A stretch of DNA of 6,854 bases from an uncultured Flavobacteriales bacterium. Its GTDB lineage: Bacteria > Bacteroidota > Bacteroidia > Palsa-965. Every line of letters begins with the position of its first letter. Position 1 is the stretch's first letter. This document shows positions 1 through 6,526 of this stretch, piece after piece. The stretch lies in the NCBI GenBank assembly GCA_946478675.1, contig CAMLEF010000256.1:1-6854 (forward strand), read 5' to 3'. The translations under genes and the position numbers were made by a program. Under the pieces are notes generated by a model. The model did no database searches, was not told the DNA's origin, and saw only the letters and a program-made list of their open reading frames with translations.

Positions 1-1515
1 TCCGGCGGAACAGGAACATTCGTTTATTCCTGGACGCCGGGAAATTTCTCTTCGGCAAACGTGAGCAATGTCGCCGCAGGAAATTATGCTGTAACCGTGA
101 CCGACCAGAACGGTTGTACCGGAACGGCAACGGTAACGGTCGGCAATTCCGGCGCACCATCGCTCGCATTGGTTTCATCGGCAAACGTCAGCTGCAACGG
201 CGGATCGGACGGCGCTGCGGTGATGAATGGTTCCGGCGGAACGGGAACACTCGTTTATTCCTGGTCACCTTCCGGCGGAACGAATGCAGGTGCATCGAAT
301 CTTTCTGCGAATACGTACACGTGCACCGTGACGGATGTGAACGGTTGTTTCGCCACGCAAACTGTTTCCATCACGCAACCGAATGCGATGGCTGCAACGC
401 TGACGACGACGAACGTGTCCTGCAACAACGGATCCGATGGAAGCGCATCGCTTGCGGTTACCGGTGGAACGGGCGCATACAGTTATGCCTGGTCGCCGGC
501 TGGTGGAAATAATGCGAACGCGAATAATCTTCCCGCAGGAAATTATACCTGCACGATCACCGATGCGAACGGCTGCACACTTTTGCAAAATATCGCGATC
601 ACGCAATCTCCGGCGATTACAGCTTCCATCAGCGGAACCGATGCGACCTGCTTCGGAATGACCAATGCAACAGCAACAGTGGTTGCGAATGGCGGAACAG
701 GTTTGCTCTCGTATGCATGGACACCGTCGGGAGGCAACAATTCGAATGCGAATAATCTTGCCGCAGGAAATTACACCTGCACGATCACCGATGCGAACGG
801 TTGCACGCAGACGCAAAGCCTCGCGCTCACGCAGCCGCCGGCGATTTCAATCACGACAACTTCCACCGATGCGCATTGCAATCTTTCCGACGGCGCTGCA
901 ATTGCATCGGCTAATGGCGGAACCGGTTCCTTCAGCTACAGCTGGCTGCCTTCGGGAAGCGGCGCGACGATCACCAATATCGCTGCAGGCAGTTACACGG
1001 CAATTGTTACCGATCAAAACGGCTGCAGCGATTCAGCGGTTGTCGCAGTCAATACATTGCCCGGCGTCAACGCATCATTGGCGACTGCAACGAACATCAG
1101 TTGCTTCGGCGCATCCGACGGCAGCATCAGCATCAACGCAGTCAATGGAAATCCGGCTTACACCTATTCATGGACGCCGAACGTGAGCACGTCTTCCGTT
1201 GCGAATGCGCTGCCCGCAGGAAATTACCAGGTCGTTGTCGCAGATGCCGACGGCTGCACGTCGACGGTGACGGTGAATCTTGTTCAGCCGGCGCAGCTGC
1301 TTGCGGGATTGAATACGGTTGCGCAAAGCATTTGCCCGGGACAATCGTTGCAACTCACGGCGACACCTTCGGGCGGAACGGCTGCGTATTCCGTGACGTG
1401 GAATCCCGGCAATCTTCCCGGCAACCCGGTGATCACGCCGGCTGCTGCTGCAATGTATTCTGTTACGGTCACCGATGCGCACGGATGTACGGCGAATGAT
1501 TCGGTGCAGATCGGC
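1..1515 (+). repeat. Seven in-frame tandem SprB-like repeats, 228-nt period
   Basis: The repeats encode units of about 76 residues. The first cysteine of each unit (V/I-S-C or similar) is at bases 193, 421, 649, 877, 1102 and 1333, giving steps of 228, 228, 228, 225 and 231. The second cysteine (N-G-C) is at 115, 346, 574, 802, 1024, 1255 and 1486. Within a unit the two cysteines are 51 codons apart in five of the six complete units and 49 in the unit starting near 871. The unit at the left edge is partial. The seventh unit, from about 1327, is the most diverged (S-I-C-P-G-Q-S in place of the C-x-G-x-S-D-G motif) and adjoins the PKD domains. Confidence 0.9.
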
Positions 1516-2322
1516 ATCTATCCTGCGCCGCTTGCGCAATTCACCAGCAATGTGCAGCAGGGATGCGCACCGGTGTGTGTTGATTTTGCCGATGCGTCAT
1601 CGGTGAATGCGCCTTCGATGATTACCACGTGGAGCTGGGATTTCGGTGACGGCAACACCGCGCCGGAACAATCGCCGCAGCATTGTTACAACACGCCCGG
1701 ACAGTATAACGTTTCGCTGATCGTAACGACGGGCGACGGTTGTAAAGACACGATGCTTTTATCGCCGGCGGTGAATATTTTCGCTGTACCGATAGCCGCA
1801 TTCAGCTGGTCGCCGCAGCCGGTGACGATCTTCGAGCCTACGGTTTCATTCACGGATCAATCCATCGGCGCCGCATCGTGGCAGTGGAGCTTCGGGGATG
1901 TCGCGCATTCTTCTTCGATCTTGCAGGATCCTTCGTTCACTTACCCGGAACCGAACTGCTATACGGCGGAATTGGTAGTGACGAGCATCAACGGTTGCAC
2001 GGACACGACGCTGCAGGAGATCTGCGTGGAGCCGGAAGTCGAATTGTACGTTCCGAATGCGTTCACCCCGAACGGCGATGGCCGCAATGATTTTTTCCTG
2101 CCGGTAGGTGAAGGCATCGACTGGAATACGTTTCACATGATGATCTTCGATCGCTGGGGCAATTTGATTTACGAGACGAACGACATCGGCAAACCCTGGG
2201 ACGGCCGGGCGAACGGGGGCGCGGATATGGCGCAAACCGACGTTTATGTGTGGAAAATCGACGTGCGGGATATCAATTCCGGTACACATTATCTCTCGGG
2301 ACATGTCAGCCTGGTCCGGTAA
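1..2322 (+). CDS. SprB-repeat / PKD protein with type B T9SS sorting domain (5' end missing)
   Basis: This is the C-terminal 773 residues of a large secreted surface protein; the frame is open from base 1, so the true start lies upstream (the GTG at 61 is only an internal Val codon). Counting from base 1, residues 1 to about 505 are seven tandem SprB-like repeats, each ending in a G-N-Y-x-x-x-V/I-T-D-x-N-G-C motif. Residues about 508-596 and 597-677 are two PKD-like beta-sandwich domains, with WSWDFGDG (from 1633) and the variant WQWSFGD (from 1879). Residues about 681-773 are the gliding-motility-associated C-terminal domain, with VPNAFTPNGDGRND, a FDRWGN motif and KPWDG. In this family that domain is a type B signal for export by the type IX secretion system, usually leaving the protein on the cell surface. 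SprB itself is a gliding adhesin in Flavobacterium, but the same repeats occur in many non-motile relatives, so adhesion is an inference. Domain calls are strong; the exact role is unknown. Confidence 0.93.
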   Translation, partial: SGGTGTFVYSWTPGNFSSANVSNVAAGNYAVTVTDQNGCTGTATVTVGNSGAPSLALVSSANVSCNGGSDGAAVMNGSGGTGTLVYSWSPSGGTNAGASNLSANTYTCTVTDVNGCFATQTVSITQPNAMAATLTTTNVSCNNGSDGSASLAVTGGTGAYSYAWSPAGGNNANANNLPAGNYTCTITDANGCTLLQNIAITQSPAITASISGTDATCFGMTNATATVVANGGTGLLSYAWTPSGGNNSNANNLAAGNYTCTITDANGCTQTQSLALTQPPAISITTTSTDAHCNLSDGAAIASANGGTGSFSYSWLPSGSGATITNIAAGSYTAIVTDQNGCSDSAVVAVNTLPGVNASLATATNISCFGASDGSISINAVNGNPAYTYSWTPNVSTSSVANALPAGNYQVVVADADGCTSTVTVNLVQPAQLLAGLNTVAQSICPGQSLQLTATPSGGTAAYSVTWNPGNLPGNPVITPAAAAMYSVTVTDAHGCTANDSVQIGIYPAPLAQFTSNVQQGCAPVCVDFADASSVNAPSMITTWSWDFGDGNTAPEQSPQHCYNTPGQYNVSLIVTTGDGCKDTMLLSPAVNIFAVPIAAFSWSPQPVTIFEPTVSFTDQSIGAASWQWSFGDVAHSSSILQDPSFTYPEPNCYTAELVVTSINGCTDTTLQEICVEPEVELYVPNAFTPNGDGRNDFFLPVGEGIDWNTFHMMIFDRWGNLIYETNDIGKPWDGRANGGADMAQTDVYVWKIDVRDINSGTHYLSGHVSLVR
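508..807 (+). repeat. Near-identical DNA segments in neighbouring repeat units
   Basis: Bases 508-579 and 736-807 lie exactly 228 nt apart and match at 65 of 72 positions by my alignment. Five of the seven differences are silent. The core at 547-570 is identical to 775-798. A second pair, 1-33 and 232-264, differs at two positions. This similarity exceeds that between other units and suggests recent duplication or gene conversion within the repeat array. Confidence 0.75.
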
Positions 2323-2323
2323 A

Positions 2324-2349
2324 GCTTGTAAACTCCTTGTAAAACAAGC
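2324..2349 (+). terminator. Possible weak hairpin just after the adhesin stop codon
   Basis: GCTTGT (2324-2329) can pair with ACAAGC (2344-2349). Alternatively CTTGT (2336-2340) can pair with ACAAG (2344-2348) around a 3-nt loop. The direct repeat CTTGTAAA makes the two folds compete. No run of T follows, so intrinsic termination is doubtful; the position directly after the stop is the main argument. Confidence 0.25.
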
Positions 2350-2391
2350 AGTTCTGTTGCGGTGTAACTATTTGGTAACCGGGGAATTAAC

Positions 2392-2404
2392 AAATTCTGA
2401 ATTT
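2392..2404. promoter_or_regulatory. AT-rich palindrome upstream of the promoter
   Basis: AAATTC-T-GAATTT is a perfect inverted repeat with a single-base centre. It overlaps a second inverted repeat, GAATT-AACA-AATTC (2384-2397). It ends about 21 nt before the -33 element, a plausible place for a regulator to bind. Short AT-rich palindromes also arise by chance, so an operator role is only a possibility. Confidence 0.25.
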
Positions 2405-2425
2405 CTCCACAATTCGACTGGCGAC

Positions 2426-2457
2426 CTTGCCCGGCGGACGGGAACGCCGTATTTTTG
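2426..2457 (+). promoter_or_regulatory. Bacteroidota-type promoter for the lamin-tail gene
   Basis: CTTG at 2426-2429 serves as the -33 element and TATTTTTG at 2450-2457 matches the TAnnTTTG -7 element, with a 20-nt spacer. This fits the known Bacteroidota housekeeping sigma consensus of TTTG, 19-21 nt, then TAnnTTTG. Transcription would begin a few bases after 2457, giving a leader of roughly 80-85 nt before the ATG at 2545. The spacer holds a small inverted repeat, CCCG (2430-2433) and CGGG (2439-2442). It is the only full match I found in the gaps of this window. Confidence 0.7.
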
Positions 2458-2544
2458 CACCCGTAGCCCGATGCTGATCACCTACAGGCGGAGTGACGCC
2501 GAAACCAGTACCGGGTTGATAATTCTCAGTTCCCTCACCATCAA
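2458..2544 (+). promoter_or_regulatory. Leader (5' UTR) of the lamin-tail gene with possible nested fold
   Basis: AGCCCG (2465-2470) can pair with CGGGTT (2512-2517, one G-U pair). It encloses a GGCG-GAGTGA-CGCC hairpin (2487-2500). I could not match this to a known riboswitch or RNA thermometer. No Shine-Dalgarno sequence precedes the ATG at 2545, which is normal in Bacteroidota. The fold is short and could be chance. Confidence 0.25.
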
Positions 2545-3447
2545 ATGAAAAAACTTTTACTCGCGACCCTGGCGCTGGGCTCAGCTACTATTGTCTCCGC
2601 GCAATGCACCGAACTCTTCTTTTCCGAAATCGTGGAAGGAAGCGGTAACAACAAAGCAATCGAGGTTTACAACCCGACTCCGAATCCCGTTTCGCTTTCC
2701 AACTACCGTATCGTGCGTTATTCCAACGGCTCGACTGTCGGCACCGACAGCCTCCAGCTCAGCGGAACGGTTGCCGCGCATGATGTTTGGGTGGTGACGA
2801 ACGGACAAACGACTTCCGCTCCGAACTCCCCGGCCTGCGATACCGCGCTTCAGAATATGGCCGACCAGCTCGGCGGCGTTTATCCCGATCCGCTGTACCA
2901 GAACGGTGACGACGCGATCTGCCTCGTGCGTGTTGCTCCTTATGCGATCATCGACATCTTCGGCAAGATCGGCGAAGACCCGGGCAGCAGCTGGAGCGAC
3001 GTATTCCCGTATACCGACGCGCAGGGTTCCTGGTGGACGAAAGATCACACGCTGATCCGCAAATCCGTTGTCACCGGCGGCGTTACTTCCAACCCGACCG
3101 CGTTCAACGTTACTACCGAATGGGATTCGCTTCCGAAGGATAACTGGACGAACCTGGGCGTTCACAACTCGACCTGCAACACCAGCGGCATTTTCGAATC
3201 GGCACAGAAAAACGTGAAGCTTTCCGCTTACCCGAACCCGACCGAAGGCATCGTTACGCTGAATGCACCGGTGGCTGTCGTTTCTGTTGAAGTGTACAAC
3301 GCGCTCGGCGAAAAAGTTCTTTCCCGCAGCTACGGCCGCAACGAACAAACCACGCTCGATCTCTCCGGCATGCAAACCGGTTTCTACGTGGTACGTGCAC
3401 GACTGATCAACGGTCAACAGACGGTTACAAAGGTCAGCTTGAATTAA
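2545..3447 (+). CDS. Secreted lamin-tail-domain protein with type A T9SS sorting tail
   Basis: A complete 300-residue exported protein. Residues 1-19 form a Sec signal peptide: lysines at 2-3, a hydrophobic core, and a likely cut after V-S-A before Gln20. Cys21 is not in a lipobox, so it is not a lipoprotein. Residues about 22-150 resemble a lamin-tail domain, with L-F-F-S-E-I-V-E-G-S-G-N-N-K-A-I-E-V-Y-N followed by L-S-N-Y-R-I-V-R. In bacteria this immunoglobulin-like fold is common in secreted proteins, often attached to nucleases or other hydrolases, but no catalytic domain is visible here. Residues about 226-300 are a type A T9SS C-terminal domain, with S-A-Y-P-N-P, V-Y-N-A-L-G-E-K-V, the G-F-Y-V-V-R strand and a final K-V-S-L-N. 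The predicted route is Sec to the periplasm, then T9SS to the surface or medium. The start is well placed behind the promoter at 2426-2457. A binding or scaffold role is likely; the ligand is unknown. Confidence 0.9.
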   Translation: MKKLLLATLALGSATIVSAQCTELFFSEIVEGSGNNKAIEVYNPTPNPVSLSNYRIVRYSNGSTVGTDSLQLSGTVAAHDVWVVTNGQTTSAPNSPACDTALQNMADQLGGVYPDPLYQNGDDAICLVRVAPYAIIDIFGKIGEDPGSSWSDVFPYTDAQGSWWTKDHTLIRKSVVTGGVTSNPTAFNVTTEWDSLPKDNWTNLGVHNSTCNTSGIFESAQKNVKLSAYPNPTEGIVTLNAPVAVVSVEVYNALGEKVLSRSYGRNEQTTLDLSGMQTGFYVVRARLINGQQTVTKVSLN

Positions 3448-3454
3448 GTTGTTA

Positions 3455-3497
3455 AGCCGGGAGTTCGGAGCTTTGAGTATTCTCCGAACTCCCGGCT
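3455..3497. terminator. Perfect 16-bp inverted repeat between lamin-tail and receptor genes
   Basis: AGCCGGGAGTTCGGAG (3455-3470) is the exact reverse complement of 3482-3497, with an 11-nt loop. It starts 8 nt after the lamin-tail stop codon and ends 28 nt before the receptor ATG. The stem is GC-rich and would be very stable. No T-run follows on the + strand, so it may act as a terminator or attenuator, a 3' mRNA-stabilising hairpin, or a copy of a dispersed palindromic intergenic repeat. The flanking CTCCCGACTCC partly repeats the right arm, which favours a repeat-family origin. Confidence 0.65.
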
Positions 3498-3525
3498 CCC
3501 GACTCCTGATTTCCAATTTCTTTCA

Positions 3526-6447
3526 ATGTATCAAGGCATGAAACGAGCAAGTCTGCTTCTCCTGTTTCTGATCGCCTCGCTGTCTGCTTTTGCCCAGCAA
3601 ACCGTGAGCGGAACTGTGCGCGATGCTGCAACCGGCGAAGGCCTGATCGGCGCCATCGTGATGGTGGATGGCAAAGTTTCGGCCAGCAGCGATATCAACG
3701 GTCATTACCAGCTGACGCTTGGTGACGGAACGTATCTCCTGTCGGTAAAATTCATCGGCTACACCGCGGATTCTGTGAAGATCAAAGTCGCAGGAAAACC
3801 GGTGACGCTCGATTTCAATTGCAACGGCCGGCAGATGAAAGAAGTTTCGATCGTTGCCGACGTGGCGATCGACCGCAAAACTCCTGTCGCATTTTCAACG
3901 ATCAACGAAGCGCGTATTCATGAAGAAGCGGGCAGCCGCGACCTCACCATGATGCTCAACTCGACACCGGGCGCTTATGCGACGGAGCAGGGGGGAGGCG
4001 CGGGTGATTCGCGCATCAGCATTCGCGGCGCGGACCAGCGTAACGTGGGCGTGATGGTCGACGGCGTTCCGATGAACGACATGGAAACCGGCCAGGTCTA
4101 CTGGAGCAACTGGGACGGTCTTACCGATGCGACGCGTACCATGCAGGTGCAGCGCGGCCTCGGCGCCTCACGACTTGCCATTCCTTCCGTTGGTGGAACG
4201 ATCAACATCCTGACGCGCGGCATCGACGAGAAGCAGAGCTTTTACGTGCGCACGGATTTCGGCAACAACTACATGTACAAGATGACGGTCAGCTTCAACT
4301 CCGGCGAGTTCGGAAAAGGCTGGGGCGTCACCGGCGCTGCATCCCGCCGCACCGGCAACGGCTGGGTGTCGCAAACGTGGGATGACCAGTGGGCGTATTT
4401 CTTCAAGGTGCAGAAGCGCTTCAAAAAACATTTGCTGACGTTCGGCGTCAACGGCGCACCGCAGCAGCACGGCCAGCGTTACGACCGCATGCCGATTGCC
4501 GTTTATAATTACGATTACGCGCACAAGCTCTTCTCGAAAAATAATGGCGACGCTTCCCCCGCGTATGTCGACAGCCTGACGAACGCCAACCTCCTTACCG
4601 GCGGATACACGACGCTTTACCAGGGCGAGCGCGGCATGCAATACAACCCGAACTGGGGCATCATCAATTATTCCGATGGCGAGGGCAAGCTCAACCAGGA
4701 CATCAACTTCTATCACAAGCCGCTCTTCAACCTCTCGTGGTTCTGGTCGGCGAACGATAAACTTTCCATTTCTTCCGTGGCGTACTGCTCGATCGGTTAT
4801 GGCGGCGGCACCAATTTCAACTCCACGCCGAACCGTGATACGCTGACGGGGCAATTCCTGCTCACGAACGCGTACAATTCGAACTCCACGCTGATCGATC
4901 CGCTTTACAGCGCAACGGAGCACAAATCTTCGAAAGTGCTGCTTGCCTCGATGAACAACCACATCTGGGTCGGCAACTTTACGTCGGCGACCTGGCGCGT
5001 GAACGACAAGCTGACGATGCTCTTCGGCGCGGACAGCCGTTATTACAAAGGCTCGCATTACCGCATGGTGTACGACCTCATCGGCGGCGATTATTTCATC
5101 GACAACAGCGACAAGAACCAGCCGAACGGCGCGGGCAACCTGCAGTATGCGGTCAAGCGCAAAGGCGACAAAGTCGGTTACTACAACGACAGCTACGTGA
5201 ACTGGTACGGCTTGTTTGCGCAGGCGGAATATTCGGCCACCCGCTGGAGCGCCTTCGTGACGCTGACCGGTTCTGAAACGCAATACCAGCGCGTCGATCA
5301 TTTCAAGAAACGCGACGTGGTGCTCGAAGACGGCACGGTGGTCCCGATGGCGGTCGGCTACAACGAAGTTTATTTCTACAACGGCAGCGATCATGCACTC
5401 GCTCAGAACAACGCGGTGCTCACGTATCACGGCGACACGCTCGTGATCGACAATCCTTCCGGCCCGAATGATACGATCGTCGGCGCAACGGCTTATGCAT
5501 GGAACAGCGACAAAGCGCGCACGGCAACGACGGTGAAGAAAACGTTCCCGGGCTTTACGCTGAAGACGGGCGCGAACTACAACCTGACGGAACATTACAA
5601 CGTGTTCATGAACATCGGTTACATGCGCATGGCGCCGCGTTTCAATACGGTGTTCGATAACAACAACAAAGAGTATCCCGGTTCGGAACCGCAGATCGTG
5701 ATGGCGGCAGAGCTCGGCATCGGCGCGCGTTACCCGCATTTCGCCGCGAACTTCAACGCATATTATACCAACTGGAAAAACAAGCCGCCGACATCATCTC
5801 CGACCGTTTCGATTGCCGGTGATCCGTACACGTACGACATGACGGGATTGAATACGCTGCTGAAAGGAATCGAGCTCGATGCCGCGTGGAAGCCGTTCAA
5901 GAAATTGTCGTTCGAAGCGCTGGCTTCTTTCGGCGACTGGACGTATCATTCTTCCGGCACGGCGTATCTCTACGATGCGAACTATATACTGGCGGATTCC
6001 GTCAACTACAGCGCGCATGGCGTTCACCTCGGCGACGCGGCGCAGACACAGCTCGGCGGTTCGCTGCGCTGGGAGCCGATCCCTTACCTCTACATCAAGC
6101 CGCGTTACACGTTCTTCGCGCGCAACTACGCCAACTTCGATCCGATCGTGCTGACGCCGGTATACAACGGTTCGCACGTGCAGGTCGGCGACAACCGCGA
6201 TAAAGATTCCTGGCAGATGCCGTCGTACGGGCTGCTCGATATTTTCGCGGGATATGAATTGCGCGAAGTCATCAACAAAGAAGCGAACCGCCAGATCCGT
6301 GTCGGCTTCAATCTTTCGGTGACGAACGTGCTCAATACCTTCTACGTCAGCGATGCAATTAACGGAGCAAACTTCGACGCAACTTCCGCGTTGGTCTACA
6401 TGGGCCTCGGCAGAAGATGGACCGTCGGCATGAGCTTCGCATTCTAA
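3526..6447 (+). CDS. TonB-dependent outer-membrane receptor with carboxypeptidase-regulatory-like N-domain
   Basis: A complete 973-residue receptor that would import a substrate across the outer membrane using TonB/ExbBD energy. Residues 1-23 are a signal peptide (likely cut A-F-A before Gln24). Residues about 26-97 are a carboxypeptidase-D-regulatory-like domain: V-S-G-T-V-R-D, G-L-I-G-A, D-I-N-G-H-Y and V-K-F-I-G-Y. A candidate TonB box lies near 104-112 (M-K-E-V-S-I-V-A-D). Residues about 119-232 are the plug: R-I-S-I-R-G, V-M-V-D-G-V-P-M-N-D, Y-W-S-N-W, then S-V-G-G-T-I-N-I-L-T. The remainder, rich in aromatic alternating strands and including N-V-L-N-T-F-Y-V, is the 22-strand barrel, ending in Phe as expected for barrel assembly. 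No SusD-like partner is adjacent, so a glycan SusCD system is not supported, and the substrate is unknown. An in-frame ATG at 3538 gives a more typical signal peptide (M-K-R-A-S...) and may be the real start; neither start has a clear ribosome binding site. Confidence 0.95.
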   Translation: MYQGMKRASLLLLFLIASLSAFAQQTVSGTVRDAATGEGLIGAIVMVDGKVSASSDINGHYQLTLGDGTYLLSVKFIGYTADSVKIKVAGKPVTLDFNCNGRQMKEVSIVADVAIDRKTPVAFSTINEARIHEEAGSRDLTMMLNSTPGAYATEQGGGAGDSRISIRGADQRNVGVMVDGVPMNDMETGQVYWSNWDGLTDATRTMQVQRGLGASRLAIPSVGGTINILTRGIDEKQSFYVRTDFGNNYMYKMTVSFNSGEFGKGWGVTGAASRRTGNGWVSQTWDDQWAYFFKVQKRFKKHLLTFGVNGAPQQHGQRYDRMPIAVYNYDYAHKLFSKNNGDASPAYVDSLTNANLLTGGYTTLYQGERGMQYNPNWGIINYSDGEGKLNQDINFYHKPLFNLSWFWSANDKLSISSVAYCSIGYGGGTNFNSTPNRDTLTGQFLLTNAYNSNSTLIDPLYSATEHKSSKVLLASMNNHIWVGNFTSATWRVNDKLTMLFGADSRYYKGSHYRMVYDLIGGDYFIDNSDKNQPNGAGNLQYAVKRKGDKVGYYNDSYVNWYGLFAQAEYSATRWSAFVTLTGSETQYQRVDHFKKRDVVLEDGTVVPMAVGYNEVYFYNGSDHALAQNNAVLTYHGDTLVIDNPSGPNDTIVGATAYAWNSDKARTATTVKKTFPGFTLKTGANYNLTEHYNVFMNIGYMRMAPRFNTVFDNNNKEYPGSEPQIVMAAELGIGARYPHFAANFNAYYTNWKNKPPTSSPTVSIAGDPYTYDMTGLNTLLKGIELDAAWKPFKKLSFEALASFGDWTYHSSGTAYLYDANYILADSVNYSAHGVHLGDAAQTQLGGSLRWEPIPYLYIKPRYTFFARNYANFDPIVLTPVYNGSHVQVGDNRDKDSWQMPSYGLLDIFAGYELREVINKEANRQIRVGFNLSVTNVLNTFYVSDAINGANFDATSALVYMGLGRRWTVGMSFAF

Positions 6448-6457
6448 GATACGCCAG

Positions 6458-6477
6458 CTGCGTTCCTGCAAACGCAG
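6458..6477. terminator. Small hairpin after the receptor gene
   Basis: CTGCGTT (6458-6464) and AACGCAG (6471-6477) form a perfect 7-bp stem with a 6-nt loop, beginning 11 nt after the receptor stop. No T-run follows, so full termination is unlikely. It could be a partial terminator or a processing/stability element between co-transcribed genes. Confidence 0.35.
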
Positions 6478-6516
6478 TCGACAACCACCAAAACCTCGTC
6501 CGGGCAGGCGGATGAA

Positions 6517-6522
6517 AAAGGA
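6517..6522 (+). promoter_or_regulatory. Possible ribosome binding site (AAAGGA)
   Basis: AAAGGA lies 4 nt before the ATG at 6527 and is the only purine-rich Shine-Dalgarno-like site at a start in this window. The spacing is slightly short. It supports 6527 over the in-frame ATG at 6512, because the site would lie inside the coding region if 6512 were used. Confidence 0.4.
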
Positions 6523-6526
6523 ACCA

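Noticed and set aside
1..1515. Regular repeats considered as a CRISPR array or non-coding satellite
   Set aside because: The period is 228 nt, it keeps one open frame, and differences between copies respect codons; it is a protein repeat.
2458..2544. SAM-type, cobalamin or preQ1 riboswitch in the leader
   Set aside because: I compared remembered consensus cores by eye and saw no convincing match, and the downstream gene is not metabolic.
2246..2548. 100-codon + strand frame bridging the adhesin end and the intergenic region
   Set aside because: It overlaps the conserved sorting domain in another frame and the promoter, and its translation resembles no protein family.
2581..3516. 311-codon minus-strand open frame opposite the lamin-tail gene
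   Set aside because: No domain, no signal peptide and low-plausibility composition. It also runs through the palindrome at 3455-3497. It is a shadow of the + strand gene.
4168..5739. Long open frame of 523 codons on the minus strand inside the receptor gene
   Set aside because: The translation is rich in Arg, Val, His and Ile with no recognisable domain. It lies wholly opposite a confidently identified receptor, as expected from GC-rich third positions.
3526..6447. SusC-type glycan importer
   Set aside because: No SusD-like gene is adjacent: the next gene's visible N-terminus is a small beta-rich exported protein without a lipobox. The general TonB-receptor call is safer.
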